A stretch of 64,000 bases of DNA. Origin: Chrysopilus asiliformis. Lineage: Eukaryota; Arthropoda; Insecta; Diptera; Rhagionidae. Below are positions 55,501 to 64,000 of this stretch, in pieces. The notes below the pieces were generated by a model that saw only the letters and a program-made list of their open reading frames with translations, did no database searches and had not been told where the DNA came from. Position numbers and translations under genes: made by a program. How positions within the stretch are numbered: the stretch's first letter is position 1; every line of letters begins with the position of its first letter. The stretch covers positions 68,282,994-68,346,993 of the forward strand of contig OZ035960.1 in assembly GCA_964034945.1 (NCBI GenBank), written 5' to 3'.

Positions 55501-56054
55501 GGCAAGGATATTGTGGAATAAATTCTTCACGAAATTCCAGTATAGGTAATCGTACCGGAAAAATTCCCATCTGCAGCATCTCGCGATATGTAGTGGTTTT
55601 TGAAATTGAAACCATGCCTTGTTTGCGTTTCATCGTAGAGTTTCTTGGCCAAGAATTCTGTCCAATTTGCGGCTGATTACGTACGATGTTTCGGTAACCA
55701 ACTCACTGAACTCTGTTTTCGGTACTGTCAGAGAAACGACATAAGTTTTCGGGATACTTTCATGCATTGATACTGCTGAGGAATCCACACACATGCTGAC
55801 CCTGCTGTCATTATAAGAGTCATCTTTTCTTCCAAAAAGTATATCACGAATAAAACATCGATTGTTGCAACCATCGAATGTACACTCGATGGTTTGTATT
55901 TATTTTCCAATTCTTTGACGATATCTTTCCACACAGGATGAGTTGCTGAAACGATTTTGTCGCCACTTATAACGTTATGTCGTAATATAGTTTCAACCAA
56001 AGTCTCAGTTTTGTCAGCTGAAACCTTGCCTCGCTTGAAATGATTATAACTCAT
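55501..56054 (-). pseudogene. Unassigned protein gene, N-terminal piece
   Basis: A 108-aa frame from Met 56054 reads L-V-E-T-I-L-R-H-N...K-I-V-S-A-T-H-P-V-W-K-D-I-V-K-E-L-E-N-K-Y-K-P-S-S-V-H. This P-V-W-K-x-I-x-x-E-L pattern resembles the start of the same uncharacterised family as 52255-52696. Weakly similar text continues in other frames to about 55501 (for example an R-I-L-G-Q-E-T-like region). The order and strand agree with one gene split by repeat C, the hairpin and the piggyBac MITE. Start choice is by first Met. Function unknown. Confidence 0.4.
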
Positions 56055-56559
56055 TTTTTATGAAAAAAAAACACAGTAAAAGCCTTTTTTTTAATGATCC
56101 GGATTTTTAAAAAGACGTTGCGATTTTTTGTTTAAATTTGTTTTAAGTTAACACAAATCATGGGGTAATATTAGCCAGTATGTTGTGGAAATAACGTTTA
56201 AGATCTATCGAAGTACTTAGAACCCAGCTAGAAGCGCCGCTAGATTGCTATGATAATAACCATAATGTGGTGGAAATAGTACAGTTTTCAAATAGATCTG
56301 CATACGCTCCCAGAAAGCAAATCAGATCATGCTCCCGGTAAAACTAAGCTGACCGCAAACCTTAAAGGCTATTTATCGGTAAAGCCTTAATAATTTTTTC
56401 TTGGAAAATATGTACCGCGACGTCTGTGAACACTACATTATGTCAAGGATTGAAACATTTGGTTGACTAAAACAAAGTAGGCTTGGAAAATTTAGTGAAC
56501 CAATCTTACGAATACAATATTATATTCGATTTTTTTGATTCGCGGACAATTTATCGTGA
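56055..56559. other. No recognised gene
   Basis: AT-rich flank; nothing identifiable. Confidence 0.4.
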
Positions 56560-56690
56560 ACAATCTATCGTAAAACAATTTATCGTGAACAATTTATCGT
56601 AAGACAATTTATCGTAAGAACAATTTATCGTAAGACAATTTATCGTAAGAACAATTTATCGTAAGACAATTTATCGTAAGGAATATTATT
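56560..56690 (+). repeat. Short tandem repeat, about 15-16-bp unit
   Basis: The phrase acaatttatcgtaag recurs with small variations (gaacaatttatcg) about eight times. Confidence 0.85.
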
Positions 56691-56699
56691 TTTACAAAT

Positions 56700-56961
56700 T
56701 CGGGCGCCCGACTAATATTAGGTGGGCCCACCCCTAGCCCTTATTACAGCAGCGAGTCTTTTCGGCATTATCGCTACAAGCCTATTTTCGTGTCGTCACT
56801 TATGAAATCCCATTCCTCCTGAATAGCCCTTTTCAGGGTATCTTCTGATGATATTTTTGTGTTTCCGGATATTTTTCTTCAAAATACTCCACAAATCCTC
56901 TATCAAAATCTATGATTTCTTTGTAAAAAATGGGGGTGCCTAACACTTTTGAACATGGCTG
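56700..56961 (-). pseudogene. Tc1-type transposon remnant with C-terminal transposase scrap
   Basis: Minus-strand text reads L-W-S-I-L-K-K-N-I-R-K-H-K (56860-56900) and after frame changes M-P-K-R-L-A-A-V-I-R-A-R-G-G-P-T (56715-56765), the end of a Tc1 transposase. The right end cagccatgttcaaaagtgtt (minus strand from 56961) is a Tc1 terminal repeat with TA at 56962-56963. The N-terminal part is deleted and the left terminus was not found. Confidence 0.75.
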
Positions 56962-57352
56962 TATGTTGAACAACCATAAAATAGTTTCAGAGATAGCTGA
57001 GGAGGAGTTTGGTTGAAAATTTACCTTGATAGATAACGTATCCAACACTAAAAATTGTATAAAAATCCGTTCTGTAGTTTAGTAGATAGAGAAAATTTCT
57101 TTTATGATTGACCTGCCCAACACTGAAAACCGTATTCAAATCCCTTCAGTGGTTCAGAAGATAACAGGCGAGGGGGTGAAAGAAGAGGCGATACCGCGAC
57201 CACACCTAACTATAAACCGTGGTCATGATACATAGTCTATGTTGGTGCAGTAGTTCTTGAGTTTATACGTTACTCGATCTCACAAATAAAAAAAACGCTT
57301 CCGCACCCCAATAAGTTTGTTGCTGCACTCCAGATTGGGGACCTCCACACTA

Positions 57353-58912
57353 CAGCCTTGGCCAAAAGTATTGAGCACCCATGATATATGGCAAAATAAC
57401 CGTTATATTTAGATGGAGTCAAATAAAAAAAGTTTTAGTAGAAGTTAATCGTTTATTGTATGATAAAAATTTAATAATTTGTGGGGCCACCCTTCGCCTT
57501 TATAACGGCAGCGACCCTCTTAGGCATGGATGCGACGAGTTTCTTACATTCATCGCTGCTTATCGCGCTCCACTCTTCTTGGAGGTGCCTTTTTAAATCT
57601 TCTTTTGACGAAATTTGATGTGCCCGCACCTTACGCTTTAGTATAGCCCATAAATATTCTATGGGGTTTAAATCCGGAGACTGCGAAGGCCACTCTAAAA
57701 CATCGATGCAATTTTCTTCAAACCAATTCTTTGTTTCGGTGGATTTATGGCATGGTGCGTTGTTTTGCTGAAACTTTACGCCATCCATGTTTGTATCTCC
57801 AAAAGTGCATGAAAACGACGTAATAAGTGTAGTTTTGAGCACATCTATGTATTTTTTGGAGTTCATTTTGCCTTCACATACGAACATTTCACCAACTCCA
57901 GATCCAGCCATGCAGCCCCAAACCATTATACTGCCACCCCCGTATTTTACGGTTGGTACAACACATTCGACATTATACTCTTCGCCTATTCGGCGGCGGA
58001 CATAAGATGCACCGGGTGTCCCGAAAAGCTAAAAAATAATGAAAAAATATGATTTGTAAACCGTTGGATTTTACTACACTACACATATTTATCGGGTCGA
58101 AAATAATGTTTTTCTACAGAAAAAGGAATTATTTTACTCCCCTGAAAGTTTGATTCGTCCGACCATAGAATATTTGACCAATCTTGCTCGGTTAAACTTT
58201 TGTGTTTTAGAGCCCATTGGAAGCGAGCCTTTTTGTTTTTTTTTTTCGGAAAGCCACGGCTTCTTCCTGGCTTTGCGGCCTTTTAGACCAGCTTTCTGCA
58301 GTCTTCTTCATGTCGTCCTGGCAGATATTGGCTTTTTAATTGTTACTGAAAAATCAGCAGCGAGCTCGAAAGACGTTTTTCTCCTATTTTTCAGTGAATC
58401 CCTTACTAATATTCTGTCTTCACGATCTATAGTAAGTCGTTTTCGTCCAGATCTGTGTCTATTTTTATGCGATCCAGTCTTCTCGAACCGTTCGATAACA
58501 TATTGCACAGCTCGACGCAAACATTTAACGGTTTTAGAAATTTCCACTTGGGACTTGCCTTGCTGCATCAAAAGTTGAATTTCTACCCGCTGTTGCAATG
58601 TCAGTTCTCTTTTTTTCGCCATATTTACATTAAAATATTTAATTTATTGAAAAAAAATCACTTCAAGGCACTACAGAACTGTATGTCTTCACAGCGAGCT
58701 GAGAAAGCGAACTAATCGGATATCAAAAAACACCACAAAAGCAAATTTTTAAGGTTCTAGATGTTTTGTTACTAACCAGCCACTTGACTATTGTTTAAAT
58801 TTTATTTTTTAGATGCCGACAAAACTTTAATAAACAATACGATTGATTTGGAGCATTAGATTTTGTATATTAGTAAAATTTACAGGGTGCTCAATACTTT
58901 TGGCCAAGGCTG
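57353..58912 (-). mobile_element. Tc1 element, near full length (1560 bp)
   Basis: Terminal repeats cagccttggccaaaagtatt (57353) and mirror (58885-58912), with TA at 57351-57352 and 58913-58914. Repeat D copy 2 has the uninterrupted site (cacactatatgag at about 60836), confirming the insertion. It carries one transposase gene (57471-58622). Confidence 0.95.
57471..58622 (-). pseudogene. Tc1 transposase, lightly damaged
   Basis: Start at Met 58622. The N-terminal helix-turn-helix region (R-V-E-I-Q-L-L-M-Q-Q-G-K-S...R-A-V-Q-Y-V-I) and G-R-K-R-L-T are intact. A TGA at 58305-58307 replaces a probable Arg codon, after which the same frame continues with R-R-L-Q-K-A-G-L and L-W-S-D-E-S-N-F (first catalytic Asp, about 58150). 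About 115 bp of extra sequence (58034-58150) then interrupts; it ends in ttttttag, but no clean donor keeps the frame, so it may be an intron or an insertion. The frame then runs G-T-P-G-A-S-Y-V to the end. The second catalytic residue is Asn in F-Q-Q-N-N-A-P, where Asp is expected. S-P-D-L-N-P-I-E follows. Likely inactive. Confidence 0.88.
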
Positions 58913-60227
58913 TATATGAGAATCATATTGAAGTATATTAGATTTAGTTGTAACGTATCAAACCAATCGCTGGACACAAAAATGAACTACACCAGGGTGT
59001 TTGGGATGACAAAAGATTTCGAATTTAGCATGTCCGACCGTCTGTCTATCTGTCGTCTGTCCGTCTATATATCCGTGAATATCATAACTTTCAGAAGGAT
59101 TGAACTAGAGATTTGAAATATTTACAGTTGCGTTTCTCGTAAATGGCAATGCTAAGTTCTTGAACTGGCAAAATCGGACCATTCCCTTCTCCATATAAAT
59201 GAGACTTTTTTCGCAATTTTCTCAAAAAAGGTGAATCGCATTGAAGAATTTATAAAGCTAAAATGTGTTTTGAATATGATTTTACATAACTTATCTATAC
59301 ATCAAAATTTAGTTAGACTACCTCTTTCCCCTCCCCGATACAAATTGAATACTTTTTCTTTATTTTCTCGAAAACTGTGCATCGTATCGAAAAGTTTATG
59401 AAGACGAAATTTGTTTAGAATATGATTTATCTATTCAGTTGGACCACTCCTACCTCCCTCTCCCATACAAATAGATTTTTTTGAAATAAACGAATTGGGC
59501 GGTGACAAAATACCTTATTTAAATTCGTTCTCCACAATTTAAATTATAAAATCGTTCAACACCAATCCATTTAATTTTACTTGGCCACTGAGTAAATACC
59601 TTGATTCACTTCGTTCATCACAAAATAAAATACTTTCGACGATTTAAAAGTGGGAAAAACAGCGATAATTTGCGTACTATATGAATAAACAACCGCTTCG
59701 CATCGATCATCAATGAGGAAAGAGCGAATATATTTCTCAGCTGTCAAATGTGAGTCTGAGGGCATAACACCATCTGTTGGCGATAAATTTATCGTGAAGG
59801 ACAAAATTATCGGTTTTTCAGTTCCAAATACAATATTTTCTCCTTCCATACCATAATCTCATACAATATGCAAATTTCAACTTTTCCGATATTCCTGCTT
59901 TTCCCCGAAATTTTTCTCGACTTTTCCAACAAAACAAAAAAGGATTCGGGATTTTTGATTTGGAATGACTGAAAGTGCAAGCCAGAAAACCGCTCCCCTG
60001 AAACTATGCAATTTCGGTTTTTCAAGATTTTCCGACTTTTCCGGTGAAAATTTCCAATTTTTGGCTCCGTAGTGTTTTTACCTGGTCCAATACGAATCCA
60101 ACAAACAAATCCCCATGCAAATCGGATTATATTCAGCTGAGTTATGGATAGTCAAACTGACCACGATTCATTTATATAGATATATATATACTAGCTTGAA
60201 AGAACCCGGCGTTGCCCGGGTAGTAAT

Positions 60228-60378
60228 AAATTTTTGAATATGAAAAAATCTTTTTTTTTTTTTTCAAAAGTGTTTTCAAGAAAATTGCAAATATTTTTTC
60301 CATCTGCTTGGGAGAAAGGGAATAGAGCGAATTCCCTTATTGCCAGACACTTAAGATTTTAGCATTTATGTTGTAACA
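60228..60378. other. Junction between repeat D copies
   Basis: Contains t-runs and an AT-rich stretch after a cccggcgttgcccgggtag motif (about 60208-60226). Not shared with the start of copy 2. Confidence 0.5.
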
Positions 60379-62125
60379 GATGTTGAACAACCATAAAATA
60401 GTTTCAGAGATAGCTGAGAAGGGGATTGGTCGAAAATTTACCCTGACAGATAACCTATCCAACATTTTATAAAAATCCGATCTGTAGTTTAGTAGATAGC
60501 AGGAGAGGGGGCTCGCATCATGTAGAGCGGAGTAGTTTGAGTGGGTGAAAATTTATTTTATGATTGACCTGCCCAACACTGAAAACCGTATTCAAATCCC
60601 TTCAGTGGTTCAGAAGATAACAGGCGAGGGGGTGAAAGGGGAGCCGATATCGCGACCACACCTAACTATAAACCGTGGTCATGATACATAGTCTATGTTG
60701 GTGCAGTAGTTCTTGAGTTTATACGTTACTCCATCTCACAAATCAAAAAAATTTATAACTCTATCTCACAAATCAAAAAAAAAACGCTTCCGCACCCCAA
60801 TAAGTTTGTTGCTGCACTCCAGATTGGGGACCTCCACACTATATGAGAATCATATTGAAGTATATTAGATTTAGTTGTAACGTATCAAACCAATCGCTGG
60901 ACACAAAAATGAACTACACCAGGGTGTTTGGGATGACAAAAGATTTTGATTTTGGCATGTCCGATCGTCTGTCTATCTGTCGTCTGTCCGTCTATATATC
61001 CGTGAATATCATAACTTTCGGAAGGATTGAGAGATTTGAAATATTTACAGTTGCTTTTCTCGTAAATGGCAATGATAAGTTCTTGAACTGGCAAAATCGG
61101 ACCATTCCCTTCTCCATATAAATGATACTTTTTTCGCAATTTTCTCGAAAACGGTGAATCGCATTGAAAAATTTATAAAGCTAAAATGTGTTTTGAATAT
61201 GATTTTACATAACTTATCTATACATCAAAATTTAGTTAGACTACCTCTTTCCATTCCCCGATACAAATTGAATACTTTTTCTTTATTTTCTCGAAAACTG
61301 TGCATCGTATCGAAAAGTTTATGAAGACGAAATTTGTTTAGAATATGATTTATCTATTCAGTTGGACCACTCCTACCTCCCTCTCCCATACAAATAGATT
61401 TTTTTTTAAATAAACGAATTGGGCGGTGACAAAATACCTTATTTAAATTCGTTCTCCACAAAATGAATAATTTAAATTATCAAATCGTTCAACACCAATC
61501 CATTTAATTTTACTTGGTCACTGAGTAAATACCTTGATTCACTTCGTTGTACACAAAATAAAATACTTTCGACGATTTAAAAGTGGGAAAAACAGCGATA
61601 ATTTGCGCACTATATCGATAAACAACCGCTTCGCATCGATCATCAATAAGGAAAGGGCGAATATAATTCTCAGTTGTCAAACGCGAGTCTGAGAGCGTAA
61701 CGCCATCTGTTGGCGATAAAATTATTGTGAGGTACAAAATTTTCCGTTTTTCAATTCCAAATACAATATTTTCTCCTTCCATACCAAAATCCCATACAAA
61801 ATGCAAATTTCAATTTTTCCGATATTCCCGTTTTTCCCCAAAATTTTTCTCGACTTTTCCAACAAAACGAAAAAAGATTCGAGATTTTTGATTTGGAATT
61901 ACTGAAAGTGCAAACCAGAAAACCGCTCCCCTGAAAGTATGCAATTTCGGTTTTCCAAGATTTTCCAACTTTTCCGGTAGAAATTTCCAATTTTCGGCTC
62001 CGTTGTGTTTTTTCATTGTTGCAATACGAATCCAACAAAAAAAAACCCCATGCAAATCGGATTATATTCAGCCGAGTTATGGATAGTCAAACGGACCACG
62101 ATTCATTTTTATATATATAGATATA
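60379..62125. repeat. Dispersed repeat D, copy 2
   Basis: Same content and order as copy 1 without the Tc1 element; also carries about 60 bp more near 60488-60545 and a duplicated ctcacaaatcaaaaaa. Substitutions are scattered. Ends at the start of the Tigger remnant. No gene. Confidence 0.8.
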
Positions 62126-62127
62126 TA

Positions 62128-63110
62128 GTGGTGGCTCGATAATTCGGACAATTGCAAACCGGACGTTGTCCGAATTATCGATTTGTCCGAATTACCAAAA
62201 CCTATATATTTCCATCCTAATTTTTGATTTAAACATAACAAAAGCTACAATTGCCAATCTGACAATTATTGAAAACCCGTATGGTGATTTCGCATTGTTC
62301 GAAGTTTAAGTGAACGGCGAACAGTTGTATCAAAATTCCACTTCGAAGTCAAACTTTTCATTAAGATTTTTTAAAACTTATTCCAATCGGATTTTGATGT
62401 TTTTCCAATCGGATTTTTATGTTTTACGCCAGTTAAGGATAGATTTATATATTTAGATCTCGTTATGGATATGGAATCAAAACGTTACAGATTGCTGGTG
62501 AAAAATTAAGTAGCGATTTCAATTCTGTGTAGCCGTTTCACATTAAATTTAAAGAAAAAATAAGAAAAATGAACTCGCAACTAGCCCAAATCTATAACGC
62601 TGATGAAATAGCTACTTTCTGGCAAAAATTAACAGAAAAAACTTTGTCATTACGTCTGCACCAGGAGGTAAAATAGGCAAAGAAAGAGTTACTCTTCTAG
62701 TTTGCGCGAATGCTACAAGCTAGCATCGACTAAAACACCTTATGATAGGAAAAGCGAAAAATCCAAGGGTATTTAAGTCAAATTGAGCTAGAGACTTGAA
62801 ATTTTACGCAGTTTTTCGTAAAATGCAAGGCTAAGTTCATTAATGGGCAAAACTAGACGAACGAAAACGTTTTTTGCGAATATCTCAAAAACGGTGCATG
62901 TTATCAAAAAAGTGTAACAACAAAAGTTATTTAGGATATGATTCTACATAAAACTTCCATACATTAAAATTCGATTGGAATAAATTTAAAAAAATCTTGT
63001 TGAAAAGTTTAACTTCAAAGTGGAATTTTGATACAACTGTTCGCCGTTCACATAAATCTCTATACGGGTTTTCAATAATTGTCAGATTGGCAATTATAGC
63101 TTTTGTTATG
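62128..63110 (+). mobile_element. Tigger/pogo remnant with internal inverted arms
   Basis: Starts after TA with gtggtggctcgataattcgg, a pogo/Tigger-like terminus. The sequences 62234-62395 and 62958-63110 are inverted copies (cataacaaaagct, ttgccaatctgacaattatt, gaaaacccgtat). The matching terminal repeat on the right was not found; repeat C copy 2 begins there. A transposase scrap lies between the arms. Confidence 0.6.
62571..62767 (+). pseudogene. Tigger transposase DDE fragment
   Basis: Reads I-Y-N-A-D-E-x-A-x-F-W (first catalytic Asp in N-A-D-E), K-T-L, and in shifted frames L-M-I-G-K-A-K-N-P-R-V-F-K, the standard order in the CENP-B/Tigger DDE_1 domain. Stops and frameshifts lie between. 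Only about 65 codons remain. Confidence 0.7.
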
Positions 63111-64000
63111 TTTTTTTAAAAGCTTTTATTTAGCTCGCTATCTTGTCTGTTTGTCTGTTTGTCTGTCGGGGTCAAATCTTGCAATCAAATTTTGACCCAC
63201 TTCCACTCATCCGATTCACTTGAAATTTTGCACACTTATATAAGTCCGATGACAATACAATATTTTCTCTACTTCGTCCTTGTAAGGATAACGGAAGGTC
63301 CTGTAAGGATAACGTGATTATCCTTTTCTCCAAATTTTCCGGAAAAAAATCTATTCTGGGGGTTTTTGAGGTCGCTGAATCCGAATCTGCCATTAACAAG
63401 TCTGTAAGGATAACGGAAGGTCCTGTGAGGATAACGTGATTATCCTTTTCTCCAAATTTTCCGGAAAAAAATCTATTCTGGGGGTTTTTGGGGTCGCTGA
63501 ATCCGAATCTGCCATTAACAAGTCTGTAAGGATAACGGAAGGTCCTGTAAGGATAACGTGATTATCCTTTTCTCCAAATTTTCCGGAAAAAAAATCTATT
63601 CTGGGGGTTTTTGAGGTCGCTGAATCCGAATCTGCCATTAACAAGTCTGTAAGGATAACGGAAGGTCCTGTAAGGATAACGTGATTATCCTTTTCCTCAA
63701 ATTTTCCGGAAAAAAATCTCACCTGGGGGTTTTTGGGATCGCTGAATCCGATTCTGATGTTAACAAGTCTGTAAGGATAACGGAAGGTCCTGTAAGGATA
63801 ACGTGATTATCCTTTTCCTCAAATTTTCCGGAAAAAAATCTCACCTGGGGGTTTTTGGGATCGCTGAATCCGATTCTGATGTTAACAAGTCTGTAAGGAT
63901 AACGGAAGGTCCTGTAAGGATAACGTGATTATCCTTTTCCTCAAATTTTCTGGCAAGAATCTCATCTGGGGGTTTTTGGGATCGTTGAATCAGATTCTGG
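63111..64000 (+). repeat. Dispersed repeat C, copy 2, with 121-bp minisatellite (runs off the window)
   Basis: Begins ttttaaaagcttttatttag, then tgtctgtttgtctgtttgtc, then the same unique part as copy 1. From about 63283 there are at least six 121-bp units. The last three share a variant (tcacctgggg) not seen in the first three. It continues past the right edge. Confidence 0.9.

Larger units (their letters stand above)
56964..60227. repeat. Dispersed repeat D, copy 1, interrupted by a Tc1 element
   Basis: Non-coding repeat that starts tgttgaacaaccataaaata and ends near atagatatatatatactagc. The same sequence, without the Tc1 element 57353-58912, forms copy 2 (60379-62125). It contains a ctgtctatctgtcgtctgtc tract and recurring ggaccactcctacctccctc. 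Open frames such as 59577-59849 are probably accidental. Confidence 0.8.

Noticed and set aside
58916..59116. Frames starting with an identical Met-Arg-Ile segment in both repeat D copies
   Set aside because: They end in the simple ctgtctatctgtc tract and share only DNA-level similarity.
60208..60226. cccggcgttgcccgggtag motif as a regulatory site
   Set aside because: Similar text ends many non-coding repeats in animals; nothing here supports a regulatory role.

Overview
The window looks like repeat-packed, AT-rich nuclear DNA of an arthropod, most likely an insect. The evidence is its transposon mix: hAT, Harbinger, Tc1, mariner, pogo/Tigger, piggyBac-type MITEs, a Penelope-like retroelement, a Gypsy/errantivirus with an env gene, and other Ty3/Gypsy elements. 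The exact order cannot be fixed from the sequence alone. I found no intact cellular host gene, tRNA, rRNA or CRISPR array. Almost everything readable is a mobile element, often with nested insertions whose target-site duplications can be matched by eye.

Layout. 1-923: 108-bp tandem repeats split by a 394-bp MITE. 1112-10391: a hAT transposase gene (+) broken twice, first by a minisatellite-bearing insert (about 1558-2858) and then by a 5.7-kb Penelope-like complex (3798-9514). That complex has one full unit, one partial tandem unit and one inverted truncated unit, and each terminal repeat carries a hammerhead-like ribozyme motif. 10392-11155 and 23133-39103: an inverted pair of one dispersed repeat. 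In the second copy its short octamer tract has grown to a 15.2-kb uniform (CAGACTGA)n array. Between the pair lies a decayed Gypsy element (11424-11480 and 19572-21586) holding an errantivirus (11881-19567), which itself holds a deleted mariner (18359-19263). Just beyond is a short fragment resembling a ubiquitin-specific protease C-terminus.

39406-51180: a decayed Harbinger (HARBI1-like) transposase gene. A palindromic Tc1-derived element (39626-50813) is inserted in it; a Gypsy element with paired 577/578-bp LTRs (41034-50576) is inserted in that; and a Tigger MITE (45401-46313) is inserted in the Gypsy pol. This gives four nested levels. 51.6-56.1 kb: two piggyBac-type MITEs with TTAA sites, a 121-bp minisatellite block, a perfect-looking hairpin, and pieces of an unassigned protein gene (-). 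56.7-62.1 kb: two tandem copies of a non-coding repeat of about 1.7 kb; a 1560-bp Tc1 element interrupts the first, and the second shows the empty site. 62.1-64.0 kb: a Tigger remnant and another minisatellite-bearing repeat.

Functionally this is a record of successive transposition. Only the Penelope ORF and the gag/pol ORFs of two LTR elements remain long and open; nearly all other genes carry stops, frameshifts, deletions or insertions. Family assignments rest on motifs read by eye, without database search.
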